A DNA stretch of 51,011 bases from Saprospiraceae bacterium (GTDB lineage Bacteria > Bacteroidota > Bacteroidia > Chitinophagales > Saprospiraceae), in NCBI GenBank assembly GCA_020848995.1, contig JADLHA010000046.1, positions 1 to 51,011 on the forward strand, written 5' to 3'. Positions 9,340-18,675 of the stretch are shown here, in pieces. Below the pieces are notes generated by a model that was not told where the DNA came from, did no database searches, and saw only the letters and a list, made by a program, of their open reading frames with translations. The position numbers were made by a program, and so were the translations under genes. Numbering within the stretch: the first letter of the stretch is position 1; each line of letters opens with the position of its first letter.

Positions 9340-9347
9340 CAAAGTTA
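9340..9347 (-). promoter_or_regulatory. candidate -7 element (TAACTTTG) of the giant T9SS gene
   Basis: On the minus strand TAACTTTG is a perfect TAnnTTTG match ending 5 bp before the TTG start at 9334. A transcript from here would begin at or next to the start codon, implying a leaderless or nearly leaderless mRNA. No -33 element is obvious. Confidence 0.45.
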
Positions 9348-9493
9348 ACAAACTCCCGTTACGGGAATTGCACACCTCGTTGCGATTTTTCGTTGGAGCG
9401 GTGGATCGGGCCGAAGCGCCTCATTTGGGGGAGGAGCAGCAATCTGACCTTTGGTCCGTGTGAACAAGCTAAATTCGCCTTTGTTTCGTTTTG

Positions 9494-11302
9494 ATGCACA
9501 TGAAGCGCCTTATTATATCCGCCCTGATTTTCCTTGCCCTGTCTTGTATCCAAGCCCAGGACACCCGCCTTGCGCAGGAGTATTTCAACAACGGCGAATA
9601 CGAAAAGGCTTCTCGCCTTTACCTCGAATTGTACCGGAAGCAGCCCACCAACACCTCCCATTTTGAACGTTATGTCGATTGCGTTCTGGCGCTTCGCGAT
9701 TACGAAACCGCAGAGAGTGTGCTCCGGCAGGAAATGCGCAGACGCCCAAAGGACGCCTTACTGCACATGCAGTTCGGCAATCTGTACGCCGTGCAAAACG
9801 AGGCCGAAAAAGCTGAAGCGCAGTATGAACAAGCCATTGAAAAAATGACGCCTGACGTCATGAGTGTCCACCGTCTGGCCAATGCCTTTGTTCAAAATGC
9901 CCAATACGATTTTGCCCTTCGCGTCTACGAAAAGGGCGAGCGCACGATCAAACCGCCAGCAAAGTTCACTTACAATCTGGCCGACATCCGCCGTCGAAAG
10001 GGCGATCTTCCGGGTATGCTGCGGCATTATCTCGACGGACTGGAGGACAAGTCGGTCCAGCTCCAACATGTGCAGACGCTGATCATCAACTACCTGAACG
10101 AGGAGGCCTATGCAGACCTGCAGGCCCAGTTGTTCGAGCGCATGGAGCGCAATCCCGACCATCGCGAATTTCCTGAGTTGCTGATGTGGTCGTACGTTCA
10201 ACTAAAGGATTACGGGAATGCGATGCGGCAGGCCATAGCCCTCGACCGCATCCGCAACGAAACCGGCAATTCCGTATACAACCTGTCGATGACGGCCTAC
10301 CTCGATGGCGATTACCGTACGGCAGTCGAGGGCTTCCGCTACGTGCGGGACAAAGGCCCCTCAGGGTCATTCTACCACGATGCGTATCGACAGTTGCTCG
10401 TCTCCCAGCGGCAATCCATCGTCGAAGGAAGGCAATATGGAACTGCTGAATTGACACAACTCGAGTCCGATTACCAGAAATACATCGCCGACGTGGGCAT
10501 GAACCACATTTCGGCATCGCTCGTCATCGAGTTTGCAGAGCTGGAGGCCCAGTACCTCGGCAAGCTCGATGCAGCCATAAGATTGTTGGATGCCCTCGTG
10601 AGGATTCCACAGGTGGAGCGGCACATCGTGGCAAAAGCCAAGCTCGACCTGGGCGATTACTTTCTGATCACCGGCGAGCGGTGGGAAGCCACCCTGCTGT
10701 ATTCACAGGTCGACAAGGATTTTAAGGAAGACGAACTGGGCGAGATGGCGCGCTTCAAAAATGCAAGGCTCTCCTATTTTGCAGGAGATTTCGAATGGGC
10801 GCAAGAACAGTTCGATATCCTAAAAAGCGCTACCAGCCGTTTGATTTCCAACGACGCCATAGACCTGTCCGTATTCATCCTCGACAACCTGAACCAGGAC
10901 ACCACCGGGGCCTCCCTGATGCAATATGCATCGGCAGAACTCGCCCTGTTCCAAAACAAGCACGATACCGCGTTGGCCATTTTGGCAGCCATTCCTTTCG
11001 GGGATCCGGAAATTCGCTTTCTGGAAGACGACGTGTGGTACCTGCAGGGTCAGATCTTTGAAGACCAGCAGCGCGACCAGGAGGCATTGGAAAAATACCG
11101 CCAGGTGCTGGAAAAACATTCGGAAGGCATCCGTGCAGACAACGCCTTGTGGAACATGGCGTCTATTTGCGACCACCGCCTGGGAGAGCATGCCCGCGCC
11201 ATGGAATTGTACGAAAAACTCTTCATCGATTTTAGCAACAGCATCCTCGCCGTTGAAGCGCGCAAGCGCTTCCGCGAACTGCGCGGCGATAAACTGCAGT
11301 AG
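9494..11302 (+). CDS. secreted tetratricopeptide-repeat protein
   Basis: A 602-residue protein with a signal peptide (MKRLIISALIFLALSCIQAQ), followed by helical TPR units along its whole length, such as EYFNNGEYEKASRLYLELY, AEAQYEQAIEK and ALEKYRQVLEKHSEG. TPR arrays bind other proteins. It probably sits in the periplasm or on the inner face of the outer membrane, but no partner can be named. Three starts cluster at 9491 (TTG), 9494 (ATG) and 9500 (ATG); I use the first ATG. A possible promoter is TTTG at 9450 with TAAATTCG at 9470 (one mismatch). It converges on the SCO-like gene. Confidence 0.85.
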   Translation: MHMKRLIISALIFLALSCIQAQDTRLAQEYFNNGEYEKASRLYLELYRKQPTNTSHFERYVDCVLALRDYETAESVLRQEMRRRPKDALLHMQFGNLYAVQNEAEKAEAQYEQAIEKMTPDVMSVHRLANAFVQNAQYDFALRVYEKGERTIKPPAKFTYNLADIRRRKGDLPGMLRHYLDGLEDKSVQLQHVQTLIINYLNEEAYADLQAQLFERMERNPDHREFPELLMWSYVQLKDYGNAMRQAIALDRIRNETGNSVYNLSMTAYLDGDYRTAVEGFRYVRDKGPSGSFYHDAYRQLLVSQRQSIVEGRQYGTAELTQLESDYQKYIADVGMNHISASLVIEFAELEAQYLGKLDAAIRLLDALVRIPQVERHIVAKAKLDLGDYFLITGERWEATLLYSQVDKDFKEDELGEMARFKNARLSYFAGDFEWAQEQFDILKSATSRLISNDAIDLSVFILDNLNQDTTGASLMQYASAELALFQNKHDTALAILAAIPFGDPEIRFLEDDVWYLQGQIFEDQQRDQEALEKYRQVLEKHSEGIRADNALWNMASICDHRLGEHARAMELYEKLFIDFSNSILAVEARKRFRELRGDKLQ

Positions 11303-11539
11303 CAATGGTCAGCCCATGTTGACCTGGGCCATGGTGTGCAGTGAGCACTTGCCACCACTGCAAAAAAATTTTAGGGATGCCTGACTGGTTGCAACAGGAT
11401 ATCCCTCCTGTAAACTTTTCCTTCGCATTGAAGATCAGTCCACCTCGTAGAACTCCCCCTCGTGCCTGTCTGCACGCCCATGTGCAATGGGGAGTCATTA
11501 GAAACGGCCCTCTGTGAAAAGAGGAAAAGCAAAATGTGG

Positions 11540-12286
11540 CTAGACGGCTTGTGACCGGCGACCGGCGACGGACAATCCCAGTAGGAGCAACAGCGTAGCA
11601 AAGGGAGCGAGGAGCAGGATCAGGAGGCCTGCGGCTGGTTTTTTAGTTCCCGTGAGCGGGTCGTAGCTGAAACAGGAGAGCATCGACTGGCCACCCGGCA
11701 GCGGGTGTGAGGGAATGAAATGCCGCCGCGTCTCTGCAAACAGCCGCTCCAGGGCCCGGGGATCCCCGGTTACCGAGAGACGCCTGCAGAGGTAACCGTC
11801 GTCATTGATGCCACCGACGAGTCCTTCGTGGTCGAATCCGTTGCGAGCGCTGTCCCACCGGGGCGAGAAACCCACAGAGCGGTTGAGGGAATCGACCTGA
11901 GGACTGGTGGCGAACATCCAGTGAGGATCGTTCTCCAGTCCGTAGCGACGGGCGAGGGTGCGCATATCGTCAACGCAATCGCGCGGATCAAAACTCAATA
12001 CCAGGATCTTATAGGGAAAATCTACGGGCAGCCACTGGGCTGACCCGGCGAGTTCGACCATCAACGGCGTACAAATGCCGGAACACCTCGTGTAGATCCA
12101 TGCGACGGCCAGGGGCCCACCGGAATAAAGCGACGAAAGACGACAGGTCCCCTCCGCGCGGACAATCTCGGCGTCGAACACCTTTTGGAAAAGCAGTTTC
12201 TCCTCCCCCATGCCGTAATCCACGGGAACGGGACCGGCCTGCACGGCCAGGGCGGTAAGGCTCAGCGCCGCAACGAGGGAACGCAT
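11540..12286 (-). CDS. SCO1/SenC/PrrC-type copper chaperone with C-terminal membrane anchor
   Basis: A 248-residue member of the SCO family, which delivers copper to the CuA site of heme-copper reductases. The copper ligands are visible: C68 and C72 in YTRCSGICTPLM (CxxxC) and H153 in GFDHEGLVGGINDDG, within a thioredoxin-like fold. It has a short N-terminal signal sequence and, unusually placed, a C-terminal hydrophobic segment (GLLILLLAPFATLLLLLGLSVAG) that should anchor it. The ATG at 12286 lies within the last codons of the catalytic subunit gene (25-bp overlap), showing operonic coupling. This fits assembly of the CuA centre in the subunit II encoded two genes upstream. Confidence 0.88.
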   Translation of the reverse strand: MRSLVAALSLTALAVQAGPVPVDYGMGEEKLLFQKVFDAEIVRAEGTCRLSSLYSGGPLAVAWIYTRCSGICTPLMVELAGSAQWLPVDFPYKILVLSFDPRDCVDDMRTLARRYGLENDPHWMFATSPQVDSLNRSVGFSPRWDSARNGFDHEGLVGGINDDGYLCRRLSVTGDPRALERLFAETRRHFIPSHPLPGGQSMLSCFSYDPLTGTKKPAAGLLILLLAPFATLLLLLGLSVAGRRSQAV

Positions 12287-13680
12287 TTTTTGATGATGCT
12301 GTAGGTGAACAGGACGAGGGCGGCCAGGTAAATGGTGGCAAAGAATGCCCCCACGAGAGCCATCCACCCGGCATCGGAGAAGAGCTCGGGATACACGTTG
12401 AATCGCCTGGGCACGGAGTAAGCGCCACTCAGGTAAAACATCAACACAAAGCCAAGCCCGCCAATGAGCAACAGAAATATTTTTAAATCATCCGAACGTT
12501 CGTTAGTTTGCTTGCCAGAAAACTCGTTGGCTGCCCAGTGAAAGAAAGCCAAGCTGAACAGCACGTTCCCCAGTACATTGTAGGTGTGGAAGTGGGCGGC
12601 AACCCAGAGGGTGTTGTGGAGGATGAAGTTGTTGGCGATGGTGGCGTCGATCACAGCGCCGATGCCTCCGATCAGCCAGCCCATCACGCCGGTAAAAAAC
12701 AGGGCATTGGTCAGCGACCACTTGATGGGGTTTCTGACCACGAGGGCCAGCACGCTGAACGCCGTGATGGAAGCTGCCGGCAGGCTCGCAAAATAGGAAG
12801 CGTATTGCCCGATGGCCTGAAAGGCCAGGGGTTGTGCAAAATCCATGTACATGTGATGGAAAAAGGCAGTAAGGATAAAGCAAAGCGTGCAATTCCAGGC
12901 AAGCGCCACGTACCAGGTGGTCCGGAAGCGAGGCCTGCCGCTCACTTCGGGGAATAACTCGTACAGGGATGCAAGCCCCAGGTAAAGTACTTCATTAAAC
13001 AACGTGTGGCCGAAGAAGAAAGTCAGGTTCTTCATCAGCAACGCGTCGTTGGTCACCGCCCTGCCGGAGAAATATTCGATGAAATAGAGAACGAGTACGA
13101 CGACGGCCGTAGCCAGGCTGAGCAGAACGCCGACGAGCGATACCGTCGAAATGAGCACCAATGGAGGCGTCTCGACCGCAGGCGCCTTTCTCAGGTGTTG
13201 CCAGGCAAAGGCCACGGGCAGGGAATATTTTTTGAAAATGGCCAGCAGCATGCCGGCAACCCAAACAGTCCAGCCAATGCCCAGCAAGCCTATGCCGACG
13301 AGAAAGCCGGGGCTGGCCCATTTTTCACCAACGGCATAAAAGGGAAGGGGGTATAAAAAGGTCCATCCCGTATGAAACTTCCCGGCAAAAATGACCAGAA
13401 ACAGCAACAGCACTCCGAGTACCGTCATCCCAAAAGCAAAGTAGCCGAGTTTAGGAGAGATGGAGACGTAGCGCTGCAACAGGTAGTGTAGGGCAGCCAG
13501 CCCGGCTACTACCCAAATGCCAATCATGGTAAGGCCGTGTGCGGTCATGGTCGAGTAAAAGCCAACGGGAGAGAGCTGTATGCTGTTGCCCTGATTCAGG
13601 CGCATGACAATTCCGAAGGTCACCGCCACCAAAAACAGGACGAGAACGGTGATGATCCAAAGGGCAGTTATTTTTTTCAT
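12262..13680 (-). CDS. heme-copper reductase catalytic subunit lacking the oxidase tyrosine (probable NO reductase-like)
   Basis: A 472-residue membrane protein with about 12 to 13 helices. Ligands of the heme-copper superfamily are present: H48 (TAHGL) and H365 for the low-spin heme, H363 (AHFH) for the high-spin heme, and H225, H275 and H276 (FFHHMY) for the second metal. The spacing matches B-family (ba3-like) enzymes. In oxygen reductases of that family a Tyr sits four residues after the first metal His (HPxVY). Here the segment is GHTLFNEV, so that position is N229, followed by E230. In cNOR the same position is the metal-binding Glu. The lack of Tyr suggests nitric oxide rather than oxygen reduction, but this is inference. 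It could be annotated as a cytochrome c oxidase subunit I. Confidence 0.85.
   Translation of the reverse strand: MKKITALWIITVLVLFLVAVTFGIVMRLNQGNSIQLSPVGFYSTMTAHGLTMIGIWVVAGLAALHYLLQRYVSISPKLGYFAFGMTVLGVLLLFLVIFAGKFHTGWTFLYPLPFYAVGEKWASPGFLVGIGLLGIGWTVWVAGMLLAIFKKYSLPVAFAWQHLRKAPAVETPPLVLISTVSLVGVLLSLATAVVVLVLYFIEYFSGRAVTNDALLMKNLTFFFGHTLFNEVLYLGLASLYELFPEVSGRPRFRTTWYVALAWNCTLCFILTAFFHHMYMDFAQPLAFQAIGQYASYFASLPAASITAFSVLALVVRNPIKWSLTNALFFTGVMGWLIGGIGAVIDATIANNFILHNTLWVAAHFHTYNVLGNVLFSLAFFHWAANEFSGKQTNERSDDLKIFLLLIGGLGFVLMFYLSGAYSVPRRFNVYPELFSDAGWMALVGAFFATIYLAALVLFTYSIIKKCVPSLRR
12489..12506. repeat. copy of the 18-bp palindrome family (15/18), intragenic
   Basis: CATCCGAACGTTCGTTAG matches the consensus at 15 of 18 positions. 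It lies in the reductase catalytic subunit gene, encoding the hydrophilic loop QTNERSDD between the last helices. Confidence 0.55.
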
Positions 13681-13689
13681 AGGGGGAGC

Positions 13690-14277
13690 TTACCGGGTTG
13701 ATGATTCGTTGCCTGAGATCACGTCGAACGACGCGCTCATATATGCATGTGCTGCTCCGCAGAATTCGATGCAGAGCAGCTGGTAGGTGCCGGGTTCATC
13801 GAATTTCCAGCGAAGCCGGTTTACATACCCGGGCATGGCCTGGGTCTGTGCCAGCAGGTGTCCGCGGTCGTTGTAAATGGCAAAGCCGTGGTTGACATCC
13901 AGGCTGGTCACCCGAAATTCTACGACCTTGCCAGCGTGCAATTGAATGGGCTGTGGTGCCGCAGCAGCACCCTGAGGATCGATGGCTTCTCTGGACAGGA
14001 CGTATGCAAACTGGCGCGCTGCCACGTACACGACCTCCGAAGGATCCTCATCTGAATAGGTGAAATAGGGTGAACGCGCAAAACTCACCGTCGATAGGAT
14101 CACTGCGATTCCGGCGAGCAGCAGAAAAAAGATCAGGCGCTTTTGGTTGGCGTTGGCTAAGCCCCCACGAGGTACCGCAAAGGGAAGAGACGACCGGTAC
14201 ACCCGGTAAAACACGTAGAGGATGGCAATGGCAACCGCAAGAAAAACCACGAGCAAAAAGGCGTGTTTCGGACTCAT
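13690..14277 (-). CDS. CuA-containing subunit II of the heme-copper reductase
   Basis: A 195-residue protein with two N-terminal membrane helices (residues 6-26 and 48-66) and a periplasmic cupredoxin domain. The CuA site is complete: H130 in DVNHGF, then C169, E171, C173, H177 and M180 in CIEFCGAAHAYM. Subunit II accepts electrons from a cytochrome c or cupredoxin and passes them to the catalytic subunit, whose gene starts 9 bp downstream. No heme c motif (CxxCH) is present, unlike cNOR subunit C. I chose the ATG at 14277 because it starts just before the first helix and just after a perfect palindrome. An upstream in-frame start at 14301 would put the palindrome inside the gene. Confidence 0.9.
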   Translation of the reverse strand: MSPKHAFLLVVFLAVAIAILYVFYRVYRSSLPFAVPRGGLANANQKRLIFFLLLAGIAVILSTVSFARSPYFTYSDEDPSEVVYVAARQFAYVLSREAIDPQGAAAAPQPIQLHAGKVVEFRVTSLDVNHGFAIYNDRGHLLAQTQAMPGYVNRLRWKFDEPGTYQLLCIEFCGAAHAYMSASFDVISGNESSTR

Positions 14278-14294
14278 AAACGAACGTTCGTTAC
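14277..14294. promoter_or_regulatory. palindromic operator candidate at the reductase operon start (15/18)
   Basis: TAAACGAACGTTCGTTAC contains the perfect 14-bp palindrome AACGAACGTTCGTT at 14279-14292, which ends only 2 bp before the subunit II start codon. On the minus strand CATTTTTG at 14308-14301 (one mismatch from TAnnTTTG) lies just upstream, so the palindrome would overlap the start of transcription, where a bound repressor would block it. The symmetry resembles TetR-family operators; the regulator is unknown. Confidence 0.5.
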
Positions 14295-14641
14295 GTTGCA
14301 CAAAAATGTCCTCCTGGCCAACGGCAACACATCAGCCGGAAGGACCGCTTCGCATACACCATATATGAGCCCGTTTCCGCATGCGGACATGCGGAAAATG
14401 CGCCCTCTGGCTTGGCTTGGGGGATGCCTGCATTGCTTTTTTCTGCTGGGGCAGAAAGGGCATTCACATCGCAATCAGGCGAAACGGTTGCTGCAAAGCT
14501 ATGATGGCCAAACTATTTCCGGCAATGTCTATGCAATTCAGTCAAATGTTTTTTTGTAAAACGGTCAAAAACACACGCAGCAAACGGAGCGGCATTCAAA
14601 TGTGAATGACACTCACCTGTCTAATGAAGCGGGAAAGGGAC
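14295..14641. other. intergenic region with a strong hairpin; no gene seen
   Basis: About 350 bp without a convincing gene. It holds the candidate reductase promoter at its left end and a 10-bp perfect inverted repeat with a 4-nt loop (TTTCCGCATG at 14374-14383, CATGCGGAAA at 14388-14397). A smaller CATTCA/TGAATG repeat lies near 14593-14608, just downstream of the DUF937 gene. The large hairpin has no T-run on either side, so it is not a classical terminator. Confidence 0.5.
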
Positions 14642-15289
14642 TCAGCCTTTGAAGACTTTGCGAAGGATGTTTTCGAAGATACTGCCGCCGCTGGTTGGCG
14701 ATTGGGTTCCGCCCGGTACGGAAAGACCGCCAAGCACACCGCTGAGCAGGTCTCCAAAATCGCCTTTCTGCGCATTCTGGGCAGACCCCATGAGGACACG
14801 CGCCAACTCGCCCATTCCTCCGGACCCTTGTGCCGGGCTGGGAGCTTCCTGCGGCGTCTTTTTGAGCATCCGGGCCAGCAGTGACATGGCAATGGGTGCC
14901 AGGATGGGCATGAGTTTGGCGACCTGGTCGGAACTCAAACCGGTCTTGTCTCCGATGTTTTGAGCTACCGCAGCCTGCCGGTCCCCCAGGATGTGCCCAA
15001 GAATACCGCTCCCATTGGTGTTTCTACCCGCAATGCTTCCGGTGAGCATCCCGCCTACAAAGCCAGCGAGGTCGTCGAGGGCGTTGCCGTCGTGATCCCT
15101 GTCCAGCGCAGCCACCAAAGCAGACAACCCGTCTTTGTTTGCGGTGTTTTGGGCAAGGCCTCCCAACAGGGCGGTAAAGATGCCGTTGGAGGCCGTAGCC
15201 GTCTGCTGCTCAGTGGCTCCGATCTGTCGGCTGATCTGGCCGATCACCGGTTCGCTGAGTTGTGCTTGAAGCATTTGCATTAAGTCCAT
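14642..15289 (-). CDS. DUF937 family protein
   Basis: A 215-residue cytoplasmic protein of the DUF937 family, whose function is unestablished. It has the family's N-terminal QLSEPVIGQISRQIGATEQQ helix, a Gly-rich central part (GGMLTGSIAGRNTNGSGILGHILG), the helix-forming SSDQVAKLMPILAPIAMSLLA, and a low-complexity Gly/Ser/Pro tail. It lies on the same strand downstream of ftsH with a 95-bp gap, so read-through from ftsH is possible. Confidence 0.85.
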   Translation of the reverse strand: MDLMQMLQAQLSEPVIGQISRQIGATEQQTATASNGIFTALLGGLAQNTANKDGLSALVAALDRDHDGNALDDLAGFVGGMLTGSIAGRNTNGSGILGHILGDRQAAVAQNIGDKTGLSSDQVAKLMPILAPIAMSLLARMLKKTPQEAPSPAQGSGGMGELARVLMGSAQNAQKGDFGDLLSGVLGGLSVPGGTQSPTSGGSIFENILRKVFKG

Positions 15290-15384
15290 GTAGCTTGAAT
15301 TTTAATTTTTGAATGGCAACCCTCTTTACAGGAAACGGCATAGAAGTGAATGCCGCGTGCTCTTGTTCATCGTTCGGCTGCGAA

Positions 15385-17388
15385 TTATGCGACTTCCTGA
15401 TTTTCCTTGCTTTCGGGGGTCTTCTCCCCATCCGGTTTTTCGTCGCTTACATGCTGGCCGCTTAGTGGCGGCGGTTCGGCAGATTTGTCTTTGTGGTAGG
15501 GTGAAGGCCCGATGAGTCGCTCCACATCGGATTTGTGAAGCACTTCTTTGCGCAGCAACTCCTGCGCGAGGATCTCGAGTTCTTTGCGTTTTTCGCGCAG
15601 CAGTTCCTGTGCCCGCTCGTACTGCGATTCGATCAGGTTGCGCACTTCGAGATCCATGATGCGCGCAGTGTCCTCGCTATACGGGCGTTGAAAGGCCTCC
15701 TGCATCAGTCCGTAGTAGGACACATTGCCCACCTTGTCGTTCATGCCGAAAATGTTGACCATGCTATAGGCCATTTTGGTCACGTGATCCAGGTCGCTCT
15801 GGGCACCGGTCGAGATCTTGTCGAACACAATCTTTTCGGAAGCGCGTCCGCCAAGGGTCATACACATCCGGTCGAGCAGGGCTTCTGTTCGTGTGATGTA
15901 CTCCTCCTTTGGCAGGTACTGGGCATATCCCAAAGTGCCGATGCCGCGCGGAACGATGGTGACTTTAACCAGAGGGGAAGCATGTTTGAGGTACCAGCCG
16001 ATGATGGCATGGCCGGCCTCGTGGAAGGCGATGATCTCCTTTTCCTCTGGTGCGATCAGCTTGTTCTTTTTTTCCAGGCCCCCGATCACGCGGTCAAGGG
16101 CATAGTTGAAATCGTCGAGGTCGATGGCTTTTTTGTCGCGCCGTGCGGCCACGAGGGCGGCTTCGTTGCAGACATTGGCGATTTCGGCACCGGCAAAGCC
16201 GGGCGTCATCTCAGCAAGGGCCTCCGGGGTGACGTCTTCGGCGAGCTTGAGGGGCTTGAGGTGTACCTTAAAAATTTCTTCGCGGCCCTTGAGGTCAGGA
16301 GGATCGATGCCGATCTGACGGTCAAACCTTCCGGGCCTCAGCAGGGCGCTGTCCAATACATCGGGGCGATTGGTTGCGGCCATCAGGATCACACCCGACT
16401 CCGTTCCAAAGCCATCCATTTCAACCAGCAACTGGTTAAGGGTATTTTCCCGCTCGTCGTTGCCACCCTGGAAGGTATTCCTTCCGCGGGCGCGGCCCAC
16501 GGCGTCGATCTCGTCAATGAAAACGATGCAGGGCGCTTTTTCCCGGGCCTGGCGGAACAGGTCGCGAACGCGGGAAGCCCCTACGCCAACAAACATTTCG
16601 ACAAAATCAGAACCCGAGATGGTAAAAAACGGAACCGCAGCTTCACCTGCTACCGCTTTGGCCAGAAGGGTCTTACCGGTACCCGGAGGCCCTACCAGCA
16701 AAACGCCCTTGGGGATCTTCCCTCCCAGCGCAGTGTACTTCTTGGGATTTTTGAGGAAATCGACGATCTCCATCACCTCCTCCTTTGCTTCATCGAGCCC
16801 GGCGACATCCTTGAACGTGACATTCGTCGATTCGTCTTTTTCAAACAGCGTGGCCTTCGATTTTCCAATGTTGAAAATCTGAGCACCGGGTCCGGCACCT
16901 CCGCCACCCACGCGCCGCATCAGAAACATCCAAATGGCCAGGATGATCAAAAAGGGTACGACAAACGAGAGAATGGGTCCGAGCCAGTTTTGCTTTTCCT
17001 CGTAACTGATGCTGATCTTGTTGGGCAGGGTCTCGTTGTACTTGTCAACTTTCTCCTGGAATTTTTCGGCGGGGCCAATGTTGAAAAAGTACTGGGGCCG
17101 CGTTCCCGGGGTTGCACTGAGTTTGTCCTTGTATTCTTCCTTGTTGAGGGCTTCAGGCCGGAGGTAAACATAGGCCTGCTTGAGGTTTACGACTTCAATT
17201 TTTTCGATGTCTCCCCGGGTCATCATGTCCTCAAAGCGAATGGAATTGATGTTGCCCTTGCCGGGAGAAGCCATGTAAAACAAATTGACCCCGATGATCG
17301 CCAATAAAATGATCCCGTATATCCAATACACGTTGAAGCCCTCTCCGGGCTTCTTGGGATTGGGGTTGACTGGCTGCTTTTTGTCCAT
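15385..17388 (-). CDS. ftsH: ATP-dependent zinc metalloprotease FtsH
   Basis: A 667-residue membrane-bound AAA+ protease that degrades unassembled membrane proteins and some regulators. Two membrane helices (residues 20-40 and about 137-157) flank a periplasmic domain. The Walker A motif GPPGTGKT is at 233-240 and Walker B IVFIDEID at 288-295, followed by the second region of homology [20 protein letters not shown]. The protease motif HEAGH is at 456-460, and a distal Asp ligand follows in the helical protease domain. The C-terminus is a charged, low-complexity tail, common in Bacteroidota FtsH. The gene follows rsfS on the same strand with a gap of about 60 bp, a conserved arrangement with birA divergent. 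Confidence 0.97.
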   Translation of the reverse strand: MDKKQPVNPNPKKPGEGFNVYWIYGIILLAIIGVNLFYMASPGKGNINSIRFEDMMTRGDIEKIEVVNLKQAYVYLRPEALNKEEYKDKLSATPGTRPQYFFNIGPAEKFQEKVDKYNETLPNKISISYEEKQNWLGPILSFVVPFLIILAIWMFLMRRVGGGGAGPGAQIFNIGKSKATLFEKDESTNVTFKDVAGLDEAKEEVMEIVDFLKNPKKYTALGGKIPKGVLLVGPPGTGKTLLAKAVAGEAAVPFFTISGSDFVEMFVGVGASRVRDLFRQAREKAPCIVFIDEIDAVGRARGRNTFQGGNDERENTLNQLLVEMDGFGTESGVILMAATNRPDVLDSALLRPGRFDRQIGIDPPDLKGREEIFKVHLKPLKLAEDVTPEALAEMTPGFAGAEIANVCNEAALVAARRDKKAIDLDDFNYALDRVIGGLEKKNKLIAPEEKEIIAFHEAGHAIIGWYLKHASPLVKVTIVPRGIGTLGYAQYLPKEEYITRTEALLDRMCMTLGGRASEKIVFDKISTGAQSDLDHVTKMAYSMVNIFGMNDKVGNVSYYGLMQEAFQRPYSEDTARIMDLEVRNLIESQYERAQELLREKRKELEILAQELLRKEVLHKSDVERLIGPSPYHKDKSAEPPPLSGQHVSDEKPDGEKTPESKENQEVA

Positions 17389-17450
17389 GTTGGGTGTAAC
17401 TGTACTAAACTTCTATGGTAAACGACGCGAAACGCAATTGGTTGCGAAAC

Positions 17451-17837
17451 TCAGAGATTCTGGTATTCGGTAAAATGGGCATCGCTCCACAGATCCTCCA
17501 GTTCGTAGTACTTCCGCGTTTCTTTGTCGAAGATGTGCACCACAAGGTCGAAGAAATCGACCAGCACCCATTTTGCACTGAGTTGCCCTTCCGAATGGGC
17601 CCGCATACTGGCTTCTTCTTTGGCCCGGCGCTCGACGTTGGCCGCAATGGCCTTGATCTGGGTGGAGCTGTCCCCCTCGCAGATCACAAAATAGGAGGCA
17701 GGGGCATCCGGAAGATGCCTCAGATCCAGCAGTACGATGTTCTTACCTTTGATATCGCGGATGGCGTCGATGATGAGATCGATGAATGCCTGTTCTTTTC
17801 TGGGTTGGAGTTTGCGTTTGATCAGCGTGTTCGTCAA
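17451..17837 (-). CDS. rsfS: ribosome silencing factor RsfS (Iojap family)
   Basis: A 128-residue Iojap-family protein. RsfS binds ribosomal protein L14 and blocks subunit joining when nutrients run low. The family core is clear: DIKGKNIVLLDLR, SYFVICEGDSSTQIKAIA and KWVLVDFFDLVVHIFD. No in-frame ATG precedes the conserved core, so TTG at 17837 (protein start TNTLIKRKLQ) is the likely start, with an AT-rich TACTTTTA upstream near 17862 resembling a -7 element. It lies between divergent birA and downstream ftsH. Confidence 0.93.
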   Translation of the reverse strand: MTNTLIKRKLQPRKEQAFIDLIIDAIRDIKGKNIVLLDLRHLPDAPASYFVICEGDSSTQIKAIAANVERRAKEEASMRAHSEGQLSAKWVLVDFFDLVVHIFDKETRKYYELEDLWSDAHFTEYQNL

Positions 17838-17906
17838 TGCAATCGTTGCCTTTAGTTGAGTAAAAGTAAAAAGAATTCCCGATTTTAAATATTAAGAAAA
17901 CATTTA

Positions 17907-18675
17907 ATGTATTTCGGATTTCCCCATCTGTACCTGCCGGAAACGGATTCGACCAATGCACAGCTTCTGAACATGCTGGCAAATTCCGTACCGCAGCACG
18001 GATTTATGGTCATAGCTGACTTTCAGTCGGAAGGCAGAGGACAATTTGGCAGGAAGTGGGTTAGCATGCCGGGGCAGAACCTGCTGGCCAGTTTTATGCT
18101 TGGCCCGCTGGAACATCCCGCAGACCGCATCTTCGACCTGCAACTTGCCGCTTCCCTCGCAATATTTTACAGCCTCGAAGCCTTCGAAATGGGCGATTTG
18201 TCGATCAAGTGGCCCAACGACCTATATTCTGGTGATGATAAGATTGCAGGCATCCTGCTCCAGAATGTCCTCAGGGGCAAACAGGTACACGGTTGCGTTG
18301 CTGGAGTGGGCGTCAACGTCAACCAGTCAGAATTTCCACCAGAACTGCAGGCCACCTCGATGTTTCTCCGGAGCGGCAGGCACTTTCAGGTTCCCGATCT
18401 GGCGGTCGAAGTGCGCCGCCAGCTCCTGCACTGGTTTGCCCGGCTGTCCGATCGGGCGTCCCTGCTGAAACAGTACAACGAACGACTTTATGGACGGGAT
18501 TGCTGGAAGCACTATGCCGAACAAGGGGGCGATCCGTTTTCGGCCATCGTCCGGGAAGTCCTGGACGACGGTCGCATCGCACTTATGGAAAAAAACGGAA
18601 ACTTACGAACGTTCGTTCATGGCACCCTCCAGGGTTCGCCACGCGGACAGACGCCGGAAACGGGCGGTACGGATT

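Noticed and set aside
11337-11368. TGCAGTG/CACTGCA stem next to an A-run between the TPR and SCO genes as a terminator
   Set aside because: The A/T runs are on the wrong side for either gene, the loop is long, and the stem is weak.
14263-14559. A 98-codon plus-strand frame in the gap upstream of the reductase operon
   Set aside because: It spans the palindrome and the 10-bp hairpin, and its translation is a mix of unrelated residues without pattern.
15535-17307. A 590-codon open frame antisense to ftsH
   Set aside because: It mirrors a clearly functional gene with strong codon bias. Its translation has no recognised domain, signal peptide or promoter.
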